DNA of 64,000 nucleotides from an uncultured Oscillospiraceae bacterium (GTDB lineage Bacteria; Bacillota; Clostridia; Oscillospirales; Ruminococcaceae). Within the stretch, counting starts at the first letter, position 1. Each line of letters opens with the position of its first letter. The position numbers and the translations under genes are program-made. Location: contig CAJFJV010000001.1 in assembly GCA_904384225.1 (NCBI GenBank), positions 1-64,000 of the forward strand, read 5' to 3'. The notes under the pieces were generated by a model. That model saw only the letters and a list, made by a program, of their open reading frames with translations. It was not told where the DNA came from and made no database searches. Positions 1-8,074 of the stretch are shown here, one piece after another.

Positions 1-21
1 TTTATCACATCTCGTCCGCTT

Positions 22-121
22 TGTCAAGAACTTTTTTTCAGGTTTTTTCGCCTCCCGGCTTCCCCCTTCGTCCCTTCCGGACAGCTTCGTTATTATAACT
101 CTTTCCCCCCTTTTTTGTCAA
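22..121 (-). promoter_or_regulatory. Tandem leftward promoters at window edge
   Basis: On the minus strand a TTGACA box (rc at 116-121) lies 18 bp from TATAAT (rc at 92-97), a near-consensus sigma-A promoter firing out of the left edge. A second TTGACA (rc at 22-27) lies about 94 bp downstream; its -10 would fall at or just past base 1. Tandem strong promoters of this kind often precede stable RNA operons, but the transcribed gene lies outside the window, so that is inference only. Confidence 0.6.
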
Positions 122-175
122 TACCCTTTTTTCACTTTTTCTTTACAAATCAAAATTTCTTTTCAAAAGCGGACA

Positions 176-211
176 AAAACGGCCGCCAAAATCCGATCCG
201 GCGGCCGTTTT
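176..211 (-). terminator. Intrinsic terminator of aldo/keto reductase gene
   Basis: An inverted repeat pairs AAAACGGCCGCC with GGCGGCCGTTTT around a 12-nt loop; on the minus strand it is followed by a T run. It lies about 18 bp after the stop codon at 229. Confidence 0.8.
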
Positions 212-228
212 GATCCCTTGGACAGTCG

Positions 229-1257
229 TTATACCTGAATATGCCCTGCCAATATCTCTTTATAATCCGCAAGGTTTTGCCTAAGCAGCGCAGGCGTGTC
301 CAGCCCATAAGGACACTTCTTTTTGCACTGCCCGCAGTTTAGACAGTTTTCAATTTTCATCATCATTGCCTGGCTTTCTTTTGTCAGCCAGCCGGCAGAC
401 GGGCTCCGGCGGATTAACTGCGACATCCGCGCGCATTGGTTGATCTCAATCCCAGCCGGGCACGGCATGCAGTATCCGCAGGCGCGGCAGAAATTCCCTA
501 TCAGCTCTTTCCGGTCCTTTTCGATGAGCGCTTTAATCTCACCGTCCATCCGCGGCGGCGCTTCCATATAGCTTAAAAATTCATCCAATTCGCTCTCCCG
601 CTGTATTCCCCAGATGGGAAGGGCGTTTTCAAACTGTGCCTGCCATGCATAGGCTGCGGCCGAATTCGTGATCAAACCGCCTGACAGAGCCTTCATGGAA
701 ATAAAGCCGACGTTTTTTTCCCTGCACAGCTCTACCAGCGCAATATCCCGTTCGGACGCCAGATAGCAAAACGGGAATTGCAGCGTATCATAAAGGCCGG
801 AGAGCACCGCTTCCTGCGCAACATGCAGGCGGTGGTTCGTAATGCCGATATAGCGGATTTTTCCCTGCTTCTTGGCTTCCAGCATCGCCTCATACAGCCC
901 GCTTCCATCGCCGGGCTTGGGGCAGAACGCCGGATTGTGGAACTGATAGATATCAATATAATCCGTTTTTAAAAGGCGCAGGCTCTCCTCTAAATCTTTC
1001 CAAAACCCCTCCGCCGTCACAGACGGCGTTTTCGTTGCCAGCACGATGTCCCCGCGCACATCGGAAAGGGCCAGCCCGATTTTTTCTTCGCTGTCGCTGT
1101 AGGAGCGCGCCGTATCGAAAAAGCGGATTCCCGCATGGTACGCCTTTTTCAGCAGCATGCCGGCGTATTCTGTGCCGACCCGCTGGACCGGCAGCGCGCC
1201 AAAGCCGTTTTTATGAACCGTGATACCGGTTCTGCCAAGTGTCACCTGATCCGTCAT
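229..1257 (-). CDS. Aldo/keto reductase with C-terminal 4Fe-4S ferredoxin domain
   Basis: This 342-aa protein combines an NADPH-type aldo/keto reductase barrel (about residues 5-235) with a ferredoxin-like tail. The AKR tetrad is visible as D48, Y53, K76 and H107. The tail holds CRACGYCMPC (C257-C266) plus C275, and CLNCGQCKKKC (C305-C315), as in clostridial ferredoxin-AKRs that may couple carbonyl reduction to Fe-S electron transfer. The ATG at 1257 follows AAGGAAGG and begins the conserved LGRTG motif; the frame stays open further upstream without family similarity. The substrate cannot be read from sequence. A terminator follows directly, so it is probably monocistronic or the last gene of its unit. 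Confidence 0.9.
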   Translation of the reverse strand: MTDQVTLGRTGITVHKNGFGALPVQRVGTEYAGMLLKKAYHAGIRFFDTARSYSDSEEKIGLALSDVRGDIVLATKTPSVTAEGFWKDLEESLRLLKTDYIDIYQFHNPAFCPKPGDGSGLYEAMLEAKKQGKIRYIGITNHRLHVAQEAVLSGLYDTLQFPFCYLASERDIALVELCREKNVGFISMKALSGGLITNSAAAYAWQAQFENALPIWGIQRESELDEFLSYMEAPPRMDGEIKALIEKDRKELIGNFCRACGYCMPCPAGIEINQCARMSQLIRRSPSAGWLTKESQAMMMKIENCLNCGQCKKKCPYGLDTPALLRQNLADYKEILAGHIQV

Positions 1258-1416
1258 ATCCCGTCGCCTTCCTTTAATATGAAGATAAAAAGTGCCTTTT
1301 ACAGCATCATAGCACAACCGCGGCCCGCCGGCAAGAAAAGGACGGGTATTTTTTCGTTTTCGCCGCAAAATTCCGCCGTCGGTCGCGTTTTGCCCGCCGT
1401 ACCGGGCAGAAACAGG

Positions 1417-1446
1417 AAAAGCGGCGGAGCCCCCTTCCGCCGCTTT
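1417..1446 (-). terminator. Stem-loop after lipoprotein gene
   Basis: AAAGCGGCGGA pairs with TCCGCCGCTTT on the minus strand, followed by TTTTCC. It lies just past the stop codon at 1461 and separates that gene from the reductase. Confidence 0.65.
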
Positions 1447-1460
1447 CGTTCCTTTTTCCT

Positions 1461-2105
1461 TTAAGGATGCGTGTAAAAATACGAGTCCGGCTCCACCGTA
1501 CAGCCGTACAATTCCCAAAAATACCGCCGCGTCGCATCGAAATTGCGCTGTTCGTTGCCCGCATAAGGGATCGGGCTCTGCCCGCCGCCTTCGGTCGCCA
1601 TCAGCGCGAGCACCTCCTCAAACGCCTTTTCGTTCCGGAACGGGTCGTCTGCGCTTTTTTCACAGCCGGCAAATTCCGCCCGGATATACGCACAGGCCTT
1701 CTCGAAGTCCTTCGGCGCCACAGGCCCAATCAGCGACCCCTGCGAGCGGAAGGGCAGGACCGCATCGAAATAGGCGCAAAGCGACGCCTCGCAGGCCGCG
1801 CGGTCCGGCAGGATCTGTGGGTTAGAACGCGCATACGCCGTCATTTCGCGCAGTGTTTCCGCCTCGATGGTATCCGCATAGGTTGGCGCGACTTCCTCAA
1901 GCGCTTTTTGATACATGGCGATGGCGTCGCCCACCGGCATAGACGAGGCCGCCGCACCCGCCGGTGTTTCCGACGCCTTTTCGGAGGCTCCGCCGGAAAC
2001 GCCGGATGCGCCCTCCCCTTCCGGTATTGAACAGCCGATGAACGCCGCGCTCATCAGGCACAGCAGTGCACAAATGGCGGCGATTGTTTTTCCCCGCAGT
2101 TTCAT
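1461..2105 (-). CDS. Predicted lipoprotein of unknown function
   Basis: This 214-aa protein has a basic N-terminus, a hydrophobic core and a lipobox ending FIGC (C25), so it is probably a diacylglyceryl-anchored membrane protein. A Ser/Ala/Gly/Glu-rich linker (about 26-55) leads to an alpha-helical domain. That domain contains a segment resembling small-molecule-binding lipoproteins (KDFEKACAYIRAEFAGCEKS), but I do not recognise a family. The ATG at 2105 follows GGGGAGG. It has its own consensus promoter upstream and a stem-loop downstream, so it is a single-gene unit. Confidence 0.75.
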   Translation of the reverse strand: MKLRGKTIAAICALLCLMSAAFIGCSIPEGEGASGVSGGASEKASETPAGAAASSMPVGDAIAMYQKALEEVAPTYADTIEAETLREMTAYARSNPQILPDRAACEASLCAYFDAVLPFRSQGSLIGPVAPKDFEKACAYIRAEFAGCEKSADDPFRNEKAFEEVLALMATEGGGQSPIPYAGNEQRNFDATRRYFWELYGCTVEPDSYFYTHP

Positions 2106-2177
2106 TGCCTTCGCCTCCCCTTCTTCTTTCTCAGCCTTTTCCGGGGATCAGCTGTTTTTATAGGATTTTCTATCTAT

Positions 2178-2206
2178 ATTGTACTTTATATTTATTATAT
2201 TGTCAA
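2178..2206 (-). promoter_or_regulatory. Sigma-A promoter for lipoprotein gene
   Basis: On the minus strand TTGACA (rc 2201-2206) is 17 bp from TACAAT (rc 2178-2183), in an AT-rich stretch about 70 bp before the ATG at 2105. Confidence 0.8.
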
Positions 2207-2312
2207 TATTTTTATATTTCCTAAAAATATTTGTGTTTTCCTATCCTTTGTGCACAGACGCCCGCAGCTGTCCGGCAGAAGCAAAAGTTTTCCTCCCTTT
2301 TCCAAAAAACCG

Positions 2313-2341
2313 TTGACAAACCACCGCTTCTGTGTCAAAAT
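2313..2341 (+). promoter_or_regulatory. Promoter of GH18 gene
   Basis: TTGACA (2313-2318) lies 17 bp from CAAAAT (2336-2341), about 90 bp upstream of the ATG at 2430. The rest of the 2106-2429 gap holds this promoter and the divergent one at 2178-2206; nothing else was seen. Confidence 0.65.
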
Positions 2342-2429
2342 AGCGGCGTCAAAGGGCTCCCGCCCGATTGGGCGGCTTGCCGCAAAAGGATCCGATCTCT
2401 GCACAACAAAAAAGAAAGGACGTCTTGTT

Positions 2430-3452
2430 ATGCCAAAGTCTTACATCTTTGCCGGATACACGGTCGCATCCGGCCTGCCGCACATTACGGAAAGCCAAGC
2501 CAAGCGCCTCACCCATTTAAACGTCGCCTTCGGCGTCGTCAAGGACAAGCGGATCTCTGTCGAGGCCATTGAAGGCTTCTTCCGTTTCATCCCGCGCCTG
2601 CGCGCCTGCAACCCGGATTTGAAGATCCTGCTTTCCACCGGCGGCGGGAATCAGATCGGACACGGCGAGGCGACCGCCGATCCTGAATCACTTGCCGCAT
2701 TTGTCGATTCAACGATGGAAGTCGTCCGCAAATACGGGTTTGACGGCATCGACTGCGACTGGGAGTTCCCCGGCTATTACGGGAACAAAGAGGAAAAGTA
2801 TCAGCATACCGCGCTGCTTCGGGCATACCGCGCGGCGCTTGACGCCTATGGGGAGGAGTGCGGGAAAAAATGCTTCCTCACCATTGCGGCGGCAGCCGGG
2901 CAGTGGTTTTTGGACGACGTCGAAATCGAAAAGATCCATCCGCTCCTCGATTATATCAACCTGATGACGTACGACCTGCGCGGCTGGGCGCAGCCCACCG
3001 GGCACCACACCAATCTTTATGAGCCGGAGGGCGCGCCTATCCGCTTCAGCACTAAGGAAGGGGTCGATCTCATGCTCGCCGCCGGCGTACCGGCTGAAAA
3101 AATCGTCATCGGCGCCGCATTTTACTCAAGGCGCTGGGACGGCGTGAAATCCTCGGAAAACCACGGCCTCCATCAGCCGGCTGAGACCGACGGCGGCTTT
3201 GGCCCGAATTATACGGAAATCGCACTGATCTATGAAAAGAGCCCGTCCTTTGTCAAATATTTCGACGAGACCGCAAAGGCGCCGTGGCTGTTCGACGGCT
3301 ACTCCTTTATCTCCTATGACGACCCGATGTCCCTTCGCTATAAAGCCGCATACGTAAAGGAGCAGGGGCTTGGGGGCATGATGTACTGGCAGCATACGGC
3401 AGACGCGACGGGCACGCTGTTCGACGCAATTTACAGCGGCCTGTTCTTATAA
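2430..3452 (+). CDS. Glycoside hydrolase family 18 (chitinase-like)
   Basis: This 340-aa protein is a single GH18 (beta/alpha)8 domain. The family signature DGIDCDWEFPG is present; E112 is the predicted proton donor, with D108 and D110 on the same strand. GH18 enzymes cleave beta-1,4-GlcNAc linkages in chitin, chito-oligosaccharides or related glycans by substrate-assisted catalysis. There is no signal peptide, LysM or chitin-binding module, so an intracellular role on imported oligosaccharides (chitobiase or N-glycan type) is more likely than polymer degradation. The ATG at 2430 follows GAAAGGA; the frame is open upstream but without family similarity. No neighbour suggests a specific substrate. 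Confidence 0.88.
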   Translation: MPKSYIFAGYTVASGLPHITESQAKRLTHLNVAFGVVKDKRISVEAIEGFFRFIPRLRACNPDLKILLSTGGGNQIGHGEATADPESLAAFVDSTMEVVRKYGFDGIDCDWEFPGYYGNKEEKYQHTALLRAYRAALDAYGEECGKKCFLTIAAAAGQWFLDDVEIEKIHPLLDYINLMTYDLRGWAQPTGHHTNLYEPEGAPIRFSTKEGVDLMLAAGVPAEKIVIGAAFYSRRWDGVKSSENHGLHQPAETDGGFGPNYTEIALIYEKSPSFVKYFDETAKAPWLFDGYSFISYDDPMSLRYKAAYVKEQGLGGMMYWQHTADATGTLFDAIYSGLFL

Positions 3453-3570
3453 GCGCACCCGCGCCGCATGGCTTTCTGTACTATTGTAAAGCCGCATAAA
3501 TAGGATAGGGCGGGCTTTGGCTTGCAGGCTGCGGCCCTCTGTGCATCCTGTAAGCCAAAGTCCAAGATTG

Positions 3571-3599
3571 CCGGCGCAAAGAGAGCCGCTTTGCGCCGG
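3571..3599 (+). terminator. Stem-loops between GH18 and GNAT genes
   Basis: A perfect 11-bp stem CCGGCGCAAAG/CTTTGCGCCGG has a 7-nt loop. A second long imperfect hairpin lies just before it (3515-3528 with 3547-3560). The T content after the stem is modest, so termination is probable rather than certain. Confidence 0.5.
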
Positions 3600-3605
3600 A
3601 ACGCT

Positions 3606-3633
3606 TTGCTTTCTTTAAAAAACGTGTTATACT
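3606..3633 (+). promoter_or_regulatory. Probable promoter of GNAT gene
   Basis: TTGCTT (3606-3611) is 16 bp from TATACT (3628-3633), immediately after the stem-loop pair. Confidence 0.5.
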
Positions 3634-3701
3634 ATAAAAACACGGGTGCCGGCTGCGCCTACACCCGCTCTTTCCAAAAAAACTTGGGAGCGTGCAGTGC
3701 T

Positions 3702-4313
3702 ATGCTTGTTTTAATCCGGGAAGAACAGGAAAAGGAATATGACGAGACGGAACAGATGACCAGACGGGCGTTTTGGAACAAATACCGCCCCGGCTGTTAT
3801 GAGCACTATCTGGTCCATCTTTTGCGCACAGACGCCGCCTGCGTCCCCCAGCTTACACGGGTCGCCGAGGCGGACGGAAAAGTCGTCGGGCTTATCCTGT
3901 ATACCAAATCGCTTTTAAAGACGGCGGAGCAAGAGATCCCCGTTTTGACCTTCGGCCCGCTGTGCGTGGATCCCGCATACCAGAAAAAAGGGATCGGCGC
4001 AAAGCTGCTGCACACCACGCTGGACGCCGCCAAAGCGCTTGGCTATCCGGGCGTCATCATCTTCGGTTCCCCGGACTATTACAAACAGCACGGCTTTTTC
4101 CCGTGCAGCCGGTGGGGGATCACCACAGCCGAGAGGGAGAGCTTTGACGCCTTTATGGGGTGCGAGCTGATCCCGGGCGGCCTGCATTTTCCCGGCGCCA
4201 AATTTTATGAAGCGCCGGTCTTTTCCTCCCTTTCAATGGATGCAGTGGAGGAATACGATAAAAAATTCCTGTATATGGAAAAACTGCGTCTTCCCGGCCA
4301 GCTGGAGGCATAA
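3702..4313 (+). CDS. GNAT family N-acetyltransferase
   Basis: This 203-aa protein carries the GNAT acetyl-CoA fold. Motif A is clear: a strand LTFGPLCVDPAYQ leads into the pyrophosphate-binding loop QKKGIGA (94-100), and motif B contains GYPGVIIFGSPDYYKQHGF. The latter resembles putative small-molecule acetyltransferases of the YhbS type. GNATs transfer acetyl groups to amines or proteins; the acceptor here is unknown. The ATG at 3702 has only a weak Shine-Dalgarno (TTGGGAG), but family similarity starts there. It is followed 51 bp later by the FemX-like gene, so the two may be co-transcribed. Confidence 0.85.
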   Translation: MLVLIREEQEKEYDETEQMTRRAFWNKYRPGCYEHYLVHLLRTDAACVPQLTRVAEADGKVVGLILYTKSLLKTAEQEIPVLTFGPLCVDPAYQKKGIGAKLLHTTLDAAKALGYPGVIIFGSPDYYKQHGFFPCSRWGITTAERESFDAFMGCELIPGGLHFPGAKFYEAPVFSSLSMDAVEEYDKKFLYMEKLRLPGQLEA

Positions 4314-4364
4314 CGCGCCGCCGGCCGCCTTGCCGCAAGAATCACGGATGGAGGAGAACAAATC

Positions 4365-5438
4365 GTGAACGAGAATAACCGCGCGTTTACCGATCAGGAG
4401 ATAGACGCGTTTGTCACCGCGCAGAAAAAAGGCCACTTTATGCAGTCCCCCCGCTGGGGAAAGGTAAAAAGCGAATGGAAAAGCCGCGTGCTTGTCAGCA
4501 CCGGGGAGGACGGCGCGATCCGGGGAACGCTGCACGTCCTGATGCGCAAAACGCCGGTTTTCGGCTACTCCCTGATGTACGCGCCGCGCGGCCCGGTCTG
4601 CGATATCCACGACGGAGCCGTTATCGCCGATCTGGTCGGGCAGGCGAAAGCGCTTTGCAAAAAGGAGCGCTGCTATGAACTCAAAATCGATCCGGACGTG
4701 CCGATTTCGGACACGGATTTTTCCAGCCTGATGAAAAAGCTGGGCTTTCGGATCGACACTTCCCTTACCGGCTTTGCCGGCGCACAGCCCCATTTCGTCT
4801 TCCGCTTGAATATCAAAGGCCGCACGGAGGACGACATCATGATGGGCTTTGAAAAGCAGACGCGCAAAAACGTGCGCCGGGCCGTAAAATACGGCATCAC
4901 CACTCGCATCGGCACGCGTGAGGACATCCCGATCCTCTATGAAATGGTGGAGGAAACCTCAAGGCGGCAAGGGTTCGCCCACCGCCCCATCGACTATTTC
5001 TACCGTATGTACGACGCGTTTGCGCCGGAATACCTGCGGCTTTATATCATGGAATTCGAAGGGGAGGTCTGCTGCGCCAGCTTTGTCATGAACTACGGCA
5101 ACAAGGTCTGGTCGGTATACAGCGGCACCAGCGACCATCACCGCGAGAAGAAAGCCACCTTCCTGATGCGGATGGAGCAGATCCGCTGGGGGCTTGAGCG
5201 CGGATGCGAGATCTACGACCTGATGGGCGTGCCCGGCAAAGTGCCGGAGGATCACCCCCTCTACGGCCTCTACGCCGTCAAAAAGGGCTTCGGCGGGGAG
5301 CTTACGGAGTTTGCAGGGGAAATGGATCTGATTGTCCACCCGTTCATTTATTTCCTTGCTGAAAACGGCGAAAAATTCATCCGCTTTGCACGCCGCACCA
5401 TCAAAACGGCCGGACGGAAGAAAAAAGCTGAAAAATAA
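4365..5438 (+). CDS. FemAB/FemX-type peptidoglycan aminoacyltransferase
   Basis: This 357-aa protein belongs to the FemABX family, a tandem GNAT fold that transfers amino acids from aminoacyl-tRNA to the lipid II stem peptide to build the interpeptide bridge. Visible family features are the N-terminal HFMQSPRWGKVK motif, a central KQTRKNVRRAVKYGI segment and a C-terminal IYDLMGVPG/YGLYAVKKGFGG block. It acts on the cytoplasmic face of the membrane. Translation begins at GTG 4365, eight bases after GGAGGAG; a nearby ATG at 4348 is out of frame. A strong terminator follows. Confidence 0.88.
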   Translation: MNENNRAFTDQEIDAFVTAQKKGHFMQSPRWGKVKSEWKSRVLVSTGEDGAIRGTLHVLMRKTPVFGYSLMYAPRGPVCDIHDGAVIADLVGQAKALCKKERCYELKIDPDVPISDTDFSSLMKKLGFRIDTSLTGFAGAQPHFVFRLNIKGRTEDDIMMGFEKQTRKNVRRAVKYGITTRIGTREDIPILYEMVEETSRRQGFAHRPIDYFYRMYDAFAPEYLRLYIMEFEGEVCCASFVMNYGNKVWSVYSGTSDHHREKKATFLMRMEQIRWGLERGCEIYDLMGVPGKVPEDHPLYGLYAVKKGFGGELTEFAGEMDLIVHPFIYFLAENGEKFIRFARRTIKTAGRKKKAEK

Positions 5439-5462
5439 AGGCAGAACGCCGCAAGGCGTACC

Positions 5463-5503
5463 GGCGCGCAGGCCCCCGGAAGGGAAGCCTGCGCGCCTTT
5501 TTT
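5463..5503 (+). terminator. Intrinsic terminator after FemX-like gene
   Basis: GGCGCGCAGGC pairs perfectly with GCCTGCGCGCC and is followed by six Ts. Confidence 0.9.
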
Positions 5504-5555
5504 GGCAAACGGCCCGTCTAAAACGCCGCCCGCCAAAAGGGATGCAAAATACGCC

Positions 5556-5584
5556 TTGTGCGCCGGGAAAAACTGTGCTACAAT
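5556..5584 (+). promoter_or_regulatory. Promoter of B12-riboswitch operon
   Basis: TTGTGC (5556-5561) is 17 bp from TACAAT (5579-5584), just upstream of the riboswitch. Confidence 0.6.
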
Positions 5585-5590
5585 AAAACT

Positions 5591-5813
5591 GCGGCTCGGT
5601 GCCTGCCTGTAAAAAGGCCGGCTTAAAAGGGAATCCGGTGTAAATCCGGAACAGCCCCCGCTACTGTAACGAGGGACGGCGCGTCTACCCGCCTTTTGGC
5701 GGAGTCACTGGGAAACTGGGAAGACGGACGGCGCCGGATGATCTCGAAGCCAGGAGACCTGCCGGGAACGCAAAGCGCAAGACGTTTCGGAGGGAGACGG
5801 ATAAGCGGACGCA
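5591..5813 (+). ncRNA. Cobalamin (adenosylcobalamin-type) riboswitch
   Basis: The leader holds the conserved cobalamin-aptamer blocks in order: GGTGCC (5598-5603), AAAAGGGAATCCGGTG, the CCCCCGCTACTGTAAC core, a CACTGGGAAACTGGGAAG segment and the B12 box AGCCAGGAGACCTGCC (5748-5763). Cobalamin riboswitches shut off corrinoid uptake and synthesis genes when coenzyme B12 is abundant. Here the switch governs two extracellular proteins and an ECF transporter. Confidence 0.95.
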
Positions 5814-5814
5814 A

Positions 5815-5887
5815 CAGTACGCCGTTTGGCGGTACTGCTTTTTGTGATGCCGAAACCGGGGACCTGAAAACGGTCTCCGGTTTTTTT
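5815..5887 (+). terminator. Riboswitch expression platform: two terminator hairpins
   Basis: CAGTACGCC/GGCGGTACTG is followed by CTTTTT (to 5843). Then AACCGGGGACC pairs with GGTCTCCGGTT and is followed by seven Ts (5881-5887). The pair suggests that B12 binding causes transcription termination before the first gene. Confidence 0.8.
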
Positions 5888-5945
5888 CGTACGGCCGGAC
5901 TCGGCGTCGAAAACGCTTGCCAAAATCAAAAGGAGGGTTTTACCC

Positions 5946-7271
5946 ATGAAAAAACGCATGCTGTCCCTTGTGCTGGCATTCGCACTGCTGTGCATCTTTG
6001 CCGTACCGGCGCAGGCGGCGGACGGCGCCGGCACAGCCGCGCAGCTCGAAAAAACCACCGGCTACCTGATCTCCTACGTAGAGGATGCAGGCGGCCCCAC
6101 TTACTTAAACGACACGACCACGCTTTTTATTGTGAGAAGCGGCGTGCAGAACGAGCAGGTAACCGCTTATACGGATGCTTTCCTGCAAAACGTACAGCAA
6201 ACGCTGTCAAAGACGGGCGGAAAGCTGTACGCCTACAATTCCGCGACCCATCTTTACGACATAGAAAGCCCGGTCTACTATGCAAACGTCTCGGCCGCGC
6301 TGGCCGGGCTCGGCTACGATCCCACGGATTTTGCGGGATATGACCTGATCGAAAGCATCCGCAGCTGCGACCGCAGCGCCATGCTCTCTTTGGACTGCAT
6401 TTCCCTTTCCTACATCCTGACGACATTTTCCCAGTTTGCGGACGCGTCGGATGAAGCGCTTTTAAATGAGTTGATCGACGCCATCCTCTCCTCTTATCGG
6501 GAGACGGAAGAGGCCGTGGGCTTTGATTACTGGGGGATCGGCCCGGACAACAACCAGCGCTGTGTCACGGCCCTGCTCCCGTTTACCGGCACGCGTGCGG
6601 ACGTAAAAGAGGCGGTGGAAAAAACCATCGCGTGGACAGTCGGCGCAATCGATGAATCCGGCTTTCTGCACGATTCGTATGCCGATCAGGCGAATGCGGA
6701 CTCCACAGGGCGCGGCCTTTCCCTGTTTTCCGCCGCCGGGGAGATGGAGGCCGCCGATACGGTATACCGCGCGCTTATGACGCTGGCGCTGGAAAACGGC
6801 GGCTTTGCCTATCAGCCCGGCCAGCAGTACGACAACGCCTATGCAACGGGCGACGCATACGAAGGCCTGATCCATTACGCGCGTGTAAACGCCGGAGAGA
6901 CTGCGTTATACGACCTTTCCGACACGGCCTATTTCCGCGCGGAAGAGGTAAAGGCCCAGATCGCCGCTATTCCGGACACTGTCACTTTAGACGATCAGGA
7001 CGGCATTGCCGCCATACGCGCCGCGTACGACGCGCTTTCCCCGCATTTTAAAGCCAAGATCGGCGATATCTCCCGCCTGACCGACGCAGAGGCGGCCATC
7101 GAAAAATTGGCCGCCGCGCAGCTTCCCACTGTGCCGGAGGGGCCTTCCGGCACGGAAAGCCCCGATACCGGGGACAGCAATACCGCCGTTTTCGCGGCAG
7201 CCGCCTGCATCATAAGCGCGCTGGCCGCATTTGTGCTGCGCCGCAAACTGCTGGCGGGACACATCCGGTAA
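5946..7271 (+). CDS. Cell-wall-anchored protein with alpha-barrel (prenyltransferase/transcobalamin-alpha-like) domain
   Basis: This 441-aa exported protein has a signal peptide (1-25, cleavage after AQA). A long helical region (about 30-320) follows, with repeats of the alpha/alpha-barrel type seen in squalene cyclases and in the alpha domain of intrinsic factor/transcobalamin: NNQRCVTALLPF, DSTGRGLSLFSA and NAYATGDAYEGLIHYARV. A small helical module (about 325-390) found in clostridial surface proteins precedes a sortase-type signal SPDTG (405-409), a membrane helix and a basic tail. It is the first gene after the B12 riboswitch, so the inferred role is corrinoid capture at the surface together with the next gene. 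The ATG at 5946 follows AGGAGGG. Confidence 0.75.
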   Translation: MKKRMLSLVLAFALLCIFAVPAQAADGAGTAAQLEKTTGYLISYVEDAGGPTYLNDTTTLFIVRSGVQNEQVTAYTDAFLQNVQQTLSKTGGKLYAYNSATHLYDIESPVYYANVSAALAGLGYDPTDFAGYDLIESIRSCDRSAMLSLDCISLSYILTTFSQFADASDEALLNELIDAILSSYRETEEAVGFDYWGIGPDNNQRCVTALLPFTGTRADVKEAVEKTIAWTVGAIDESGFLHDSYADQANADSTGRGLSLFSAAGEMEAADTVYRALMTLALENGGFAYQPGQQYDNAYATGDAYEGLIHYARVNAGETALYDLSDTAYFRAEEVKAQIAAIPDTVTLDDQDGIAAIRAAYDALSPHFKAKIGDISRLTDAEAAIEKLAAAQLPTVPEGPSGTESPDTGDSNTAVFAAAACIISALAAFVLRRKLLAGHIR

Positions 7272-7369
7272 GACGTCGCATTTTGGAAACACGGCTTCCG
7301 TGTTTCCCGGAGGCTGCTTGTTAAGCCGTCTGCGGAAAATACGGAAGCCCAAACAAGAAAGGAACCGTT

Positions 7370-8074
7370 ATGTCAAAAAAAGCCCCCTTGTTCCCGGCCC
7401 TGCTGCTGGGCCTTCTCATTGTACTAAGCGGCTGTTCGGAAAAGCCGCTCCCCGCCGGGCAAGACGGTCTGTCCTCCCTCCCGGAAGGATCCGTATCCTC
7501 GTCGGGACCGGCCTCTTCCGATATGGAAAAAGAGGAGGAGGGGACCGCCTCCCAGCCGGACAGTTCCGCGGAAAGCCCCAAGGAAAGCAGCGCGCCTTCC
7601 TCCTCCCCGGCGTCCGGCGGACAGAGCGCCAAACAGGACGAAAGCCAACCCTCACAGGCGCAGGAGCCTTCCGCCCCCGCCTCCTCTGCCGCTTCGGAGC
7701 AGGAGACGGTCACCTTTACGCTTTCCATCGACTGCAAAAACGCTGTCGGAAGCGGTATGCTGAACCCTGCGCTGAATCTTCCCCCGGACGGTATGCTTTT
7801 AAACGCCACGGCCGTCACCTGTGAAAAAGGCGAAACCCTGCTCTCCGTTTTAAAGCGGGTGTGCAAATCGCAGGGAATCGCCCTCGACTGCGACGTCACA
7901 GGATACGTCCGCGGCATAGCCGGGCTTTATGAAAAGGACTGCGGCGCAAACAGCGGCTGGGTATACAGCGTAAAGGGCGCGTTTATGAATGTCGGGGCCG
8001 GGGCCTACCGCCCTCAACAGGGCGATAAAATCGAATGGCGCTACACCTGCACCTACGGGGATACGCTGTCATGA
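7370..8074 (+). CDS. DUF4430 (transcobalamin-beta-like) lipoprotein
   Basis: This 234-aa lipoprotein has lipobox LSGC, followed by a roughly 90-residue Ser/Pro/Glu linker and a C-terminal domain (about 120-234). The domain matches DUF4430, which resembles the beta domain of transcobalamin/intrinsic factor: ETLLSVLKRVC, then SGWVYSVKGAFMNVGAGAY and GDKIEWRYTC. The low-complexity linker would lift the domain through the wall. Since the preceding gene supplies an alpha-barrel and the following genes an ECF transporter, the inferred job is binding corrinoids and passing them to the S component. RBS AAGAAAGGA precedes ATG 7370; the stop overlaps the next start (ATGA). Confidence 0.8.
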   Translation: MSKKAPLFPALLLGLLIVLSGCSEKPLPAGQDGLSSLPEGSVSSSGPASSDMEKEEEGTASQPDSSAESPKESSAPSSSPASGGQSAKQDESQPSQAQEPSAPASSAASEQETVTFTLSIDCKNAVGSGMLNPALNLPPDGMLLNATAVTCEKGETLLSVLKRVCKSQGIALDCDVTGYVRGIAGLYEKDCGANSGWVYSVKGAFMNVGAGAYRPQQGDKIEWRYTCTYGDTLS

